Assembly: GCA_037176845.1 (NCBI GenBank)
Contig: JAYKXP010000030.1
Location: forward strand, 434,001 to 498,000
Direction: 5' to 3'
Source: Paramarasmius palmivorus
Taxonomy: Eukaryota; Basidiomycota; Agaricomycetes; Agaricales; Marasmiaceae
Length of the DNA stretch: 64,000 bases
Each line of letters starts with the position of its first letter. The first letter of the stretch is position 1. This document shows, piece by piece, positions 60,278 to 64,000 of the stretch. The position numbers and the translations under genes were made by a program. The notes beneath the pieces were generated by a model. The model worked only from the letters and a program-made list of their open reading frames with translations, ran no database searches and was not told the origin of the DNA.

Positions 60278-62657
60278 ATGACCTCAGCGGTCGCCACCGC
60301 AACTTTATCCCCCACCACCACCTTCGACATCTGCGGGCTCATGAACGTCCACAGTTCACACAACTTGACGGTGTACGGAAAGGATTTTCATCAAGTCGGT
60401 GGAAACCAGTACAACGAAACAAATTATATCAGTGCTCCTCGTATCGGTAAGTTATCATGATTTTGACGCATTACTTTACTTGGTTACTCATCGCTATCTG
60501 CAGACGACCGGTCTCAGATTCTTCGCAAACTTGCGGACCATGCTGCTATCAACGCAAGCCATGATTCAGAGCCCAGTGGTTCTCTCAATTGCCATCCCAA
60601 TACGCGGGTTCGGGCTCTTCAGACGTTGCATAAATGGATCATAAAACGTATGGCGACGACAAGAGTTCAATGGGTTTATGGGTCTGCTGGAGTAGGAAAG
60701 TCCGCGATTGCTCAGAAGGTAGCGGATAGCCATAGGAGTCGCTTAGTCGGAGCTTTCTTTTTCTCAAGGAACGACACCACCCGTGATACGCTTGATCCTT
60801 TTGTCGCGACAATAGCCTATCAATGCTGTACATCCAGTCGCCTCGGAAAGGTTGTTGGTCACCTTATCATCGACGCCATCCGCTCAGATCCCAACATCTT
60901 CAATGCCCCTATCAAAGTTCAGTTTCGCAAACTGATCCTGGAGCCGTTCTCGAAAGTGAAATGGTTCCAGCGCTGGACACTCCCAAACCTTCTAGTTATT
61001 GATGGATTGGATGAATGCATCGATCATTCGTCCCAGCAGAGGCTCCTGGAGCTTTTCGACTTCATATTCAACTTCTCGACACCTGTATCCTTCAAAATCC
61101 TCCTCTGTAGCCGTCCTGAACCGCAGATATGCCATGGTATCGAAAGGGCATATTTTTCAACTCATCTCGGGCGGATTGAGATTTCAGGCTCAACAGTTCG
61201 GTTCACGGGATATTTAACGGAATCCGACCTTGACATTCAGCGATATCTCCAAGAGAAGTTCACTGAACTTCGAAAGAAGTATCGCGGTGCTCTACAGGAT
61301 GAGGGGGAGGTCTGGCCAAACAAAGATGCTCTTGATAATCTCGTATCCAGAGCGAGCGGGCAGTTCATCTTCGCAGTCACTATCATCAAGTATATTGACA
61401 CTATTGATGAATTACCGCAGGATCGGTTGAAAACGGTTCTGAATGCACCGCTAGACCCCATCCCGGACTCTCCATACCCTGCTCTGGATCTACTATATCA
61501 ACAGATTTTATCGACCTGTCGTCATTGGGACCGGGTCTACCCAATACTACGCATACTTGTCACACCTGACCCGCTCGACAAACCTACTCACTCAGCAATC
61601 GTCATTGCAAGTGTCTGTAAACTCAAAAAGGGCGAAGTTCAGGTGTACTTGTCCCGGCTACACTCCGTGATACATGTACCGGACGACCCGCACTCTGAAA
61701 TACGCATTCTACATGCCTCCTTTACGGAGTTCCTTTTGGACCTTTGTCGCTCAGGAGATCATCACGTACCGCAGTATACAACTGCAGAGTACTGTGATCA
61801 CATAGCTGTGCATCTCCTCCGCATACTTTCCTCTTACCATGGGTGGTATCCTCCGTATCGCTCATCAGACTCATTTGGCGCCGCATTTTATAGGTGGAAG
61901 GGTGCAGTTGACTGTATCAACATTCACACTCGGACATACTTTTCTTTGCGATACTGGCCAGACTACGTTCGTGGAGTTGAATCACCCAGTGGTAGCCTAC
62001 TGGCTGAATTGCTCAAATTCGACCCTTACGTTGTCGGTGCCTTGAACCTCTCTACCAACTTGATCTTCCACGATTGGAACCGCTGTCTCACGTCGACAAG
62101 GGTTTGGGCACCTCAGACATTCGTTTCCAGGATGGAATCGTTCCTTCAGGGGTGTCATGTCGGTTATTCCACGGAGACTTTCCTGCACGATGCCATTCAA
62201 ACGACGTTCATGCTAGAACATGGTATCAGCGGCTCACTTGAGTGGCAAGACGCAGACCAGGTATTTGCCATCGTCTCTGAGTATTATGAGCGATGGTGGC
62301 CTGGGAAGTCTAGGAAGCAGGGGTACTGCTATCCTATGCTACTTCCTCTTAACTCTTACCCTCACGAGCTCCCGGACAATTGGGCAGTGCTTTACATCAC
62401 AAAGACTAACGCACATATGTTGGAGAGGGTGAAGAGTATGTACAGGTCCCTCGGTTGGCAGTACGAAGAAATACTTAAGAAGGATATCTTATTCGACACC
62501 TCCGAGAGTGTTAAACAAAACTTTGTAGAAGTACGTGATACAGCGAGTTACCAATTCCTCGACGTGGCTAAACATCTTCTAGGAGAAAGACCTTGCTGAA
62601 CTGAAGGCATTCTTGTACGAACGTCGAGATCTACTTGCATATAAGTTGGAAGTGTGA
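60278..62657 (+). CDS. NACHT-type NTPase gene 2 (intact)
   Basis: Exon 1 (60278-60446) MTSAVATATLSPTTTFDICG, NVHSSHNLTVYG and HQVGGNQYNETNYISAPRI ends in phase 1. A 57-nt intron (GTAAGT...CTGCAG) leads to DDRSQILRKLADHAAINASH, then NCHPNTRVRALQTLHKWIIK. Walker A is YGSAGVGKSAIAQKV; next VGAFFFSRNDTTRDTLDPFV; Walker B LLVIDGLDEC; FKILLCSRPEPQI; ASGQFIFAVTIIKYIDTIDE; HASFTEFLLDLCRSG. The last exon (after 62530-62581) reads EKDLAELKAFLYERRDLLAY KLEV, TGA at 62655-62657. About 755 aa. No C-terminal WD, ankyrin or TPR repeats; instead a region shared only with gene 1 (WW.G.SR......P..LP). NLR-like signalling is the family expectation; effector and ligand are unknown. Confidence 0.87.
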
Positions 62658-62897
62658 CATTTCAGGTGGGTCTCCTTTCCCCCTTAGTCGAATGACCTTC
62701 AAGTCTTATGTGTGGCATAGAAACGGGATATCCTGATCGAGATTTCGCTCGATCAATACGTTTCAGTGGCGAAGTTATTCATCGTTACCCAACTTGATAT
62801 TTGCTCACAAGGCAGACGTTTCGCGACTACGTGCTACTATCATGCGTACATACATCGGTCCAAAAAGTATGTATCTGTGCGCGTAACATATGGTTAA

Positions 62898-63964
62898 TCA
62901 ATCAGCACCCCATTCTCGTCGGAGCTTCCCTTTCCAATCTTCAGGCCTCATAAACTCTTTGACCCTCTCCCGCTCGCTCTCGTGATCCGAAACAGGCACA
63001 TTCTAGTAAAGGTTTTCAATTAGAACGCACTCGTCGTAAAATGGCACGTTATTTACTAGCGTTGTCAGGTCCGCATACTTGGGAAGGCGTAGGTGATAGT
63101 TCAAATATCTTCAGGGATTCTTAGTACCGGTGTAGCGTAAATTTGGCTGGAAAAAACTTACTCCACATACTTCTGAGCGGCGTTGGCGATTGGCGGCAAA
63201 GGCGGAACTGGGATCCCAGGCTTGAGAGACTTGAACGCTTCCAGCTTTTCGGGAGTAATGACCCGATGATGGAAGTAAACGTTGGGAAGGGGGAAAGGGT
63301 GCCACATATAGACAACCCAAATATACTTCTCGACTGGATGGCCACACCTCCTCATCGCCTCGCGCTCACCATCGATGTTTGAGAGGGTGTTCTTCTCGGC
63401 ACTACTAATAGGGTCGTTCTGGGTGCATATGACTTTGATCGTCATCTTTTGCTTTCCTTTGACGGGTGTGCTGCCAGATACTGGAGTGGTCATACACACA
63501 ATACTGACGTTCTCCTTCAGCGCGTTCTCGGGGTTGTTGACAAGATCGAGAGCAGCTATGAGCACGTAATCCACCCAGACGAGTAAATCTTCGCACTGCT
63601 GGCTGATTCGACGTGCGATAGCGATGACGGGATTGCTTTTCTCAGGTGCCTCCCCGTTCGGCTTCCGCATGAGTTTGCAGATGTCCTTGTGCTTTGGCCT
63701 AGGTGGATAGCCATGTTGAGCCAGTAGAGGGGATATTGGATATTACAGCTCACCAGTCAATCTTCTGGCACTCTTTACTACAGTATGTCCTTTGGTTGCA
63801 CTAAAGCACCATCAGAATACAAAAACAGATCATGCAGCAAGCCCACGTACACCAGAACACCTCATGAGACCCTCTTTAGCGGTATCGCAGCCACCGCAAA
63901 TCGCAAACTTTGGACGTGCGACCCCGGAGGCGGTGGTCACTGCGCGCGAATTGGAGGTAGACAT
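62898..63964 (-). CDS. MYND-type zinc-finger protein
   Basis: ATG at 63964: MSTSNSRAVTTASGVARPKF, then FAICGGCDTAKEGLMRCSG; an intron (GTACGT...CTTTAG) leads to CNQRTYCSKECQKIDW, and another to PKHKDICKLMRKPNG. The Cys/His spacing (CxxC..CxxC....CxxxC...HxxxC) is that of a MYND finger at residues 20-62. The long exon continues DLLVWVDYVLIAALDLVNNP, WVVYMWHPFPLPNVYFHHRV, NAAQKYVE. Two more exons give YLNYHLRLPKYADLTTLVNN and NVPVSDHESERERVKEFMRP, ending LRREWGAD before TGA at 62898-62900. About 290 aa. MYND fingers bind Pro-rich peptides; basidiomycetes have many such proteins of unknown role. Retaining the intron after KYVE would stop the protein early, so 63158 is an alternative end. Confidence 0.75.
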
Positions 63965-64000
63965 GTAACTTGTAAGTGACAGAGGTGCCAACAGGGCCTG

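Overview
The window is nuclear DNA of a filamentous basidiomycete, most likely an agaricomycete mushroom. The evidence is gene architecture: almost every gene is cut by roughly 45-60 nt GT-AG introns. The families also fit: F-box proteins with an N-terminal coiled coil, DUF6534 membrane proteins, NACHT NTPases with a short 'VHGG..GNQ' N-terminal exon, KDZ-transposon-associated cysteine-cluster proteins, aryl-alcohol-oxidase-type GMC oxidoreductases, and etherase-related GSTs. I cannot name the species. No rRNA, tRNA, CRISPR array or bacterial-style operon was seen.

Layout. 1-16 kb: an F-box gene cut by the left edge, two paralogous secreted GMC oxidoreductases (1.6-4.4 and 12.7-15.5 kb), and between them an acylaminoacyl-peptidase, a frameshifted F-box gene and a UbiA-type membrane protein. 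16.8-25.6 kb: a doubtful small gene, a histidine acid phosphatase, a DUF6534 membrane protein and a tail-anchored fatty-aldehyde dehydrogenase. 26.0-46.5 kb: a NACHT gene whose short first exon (26034-26142) and main body (from 44030) are 17.9 kb apart. The gap holds GGTAC-rich degenerate tandem repeats on both sides and, between them, an island of eight genes (27.9-42.0 kb). Two of these are F-box-like, one is a long low-complexity Lys-Gly-repeat gene, one is a small acidic protein, two are basic coiled-coil proteins, one is a CxxC/coiled-coil protein, and one is an apparently intact KDZ/HMGXB3-type transposase-like gene. 47.1-49.1 kb: tandem etherase-type GSTs, the second with a broken first exon. 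49.2-59.6 kb: a tannase/feruloyl esterase, an F-box gene, an unrecognised gene, a poorly resolved interval, and a secreted heme peroxidase. 60.3-64 kb: an intact NACHT paralogue with a normal 57-nt first intron, and a MYND zinc-finger gene.

Working together (inference). GMC oxidases (H2O2 producers), the peroxidase, etherase-like GSTs and the feruloyl esterase are the kinds of activity used in breakdown of plant material and aromatics; they are not arranged as a formal cluster. The F-box and NACHT genes belong to fast-expanding families. The 26-46 kb region looks like a rearranged NLR-like locus invaded by repeats and transposon-associated genes, and is the main point of interest. All gene models were spliced by eye, so exon ends are approximate unless a junction is stated.
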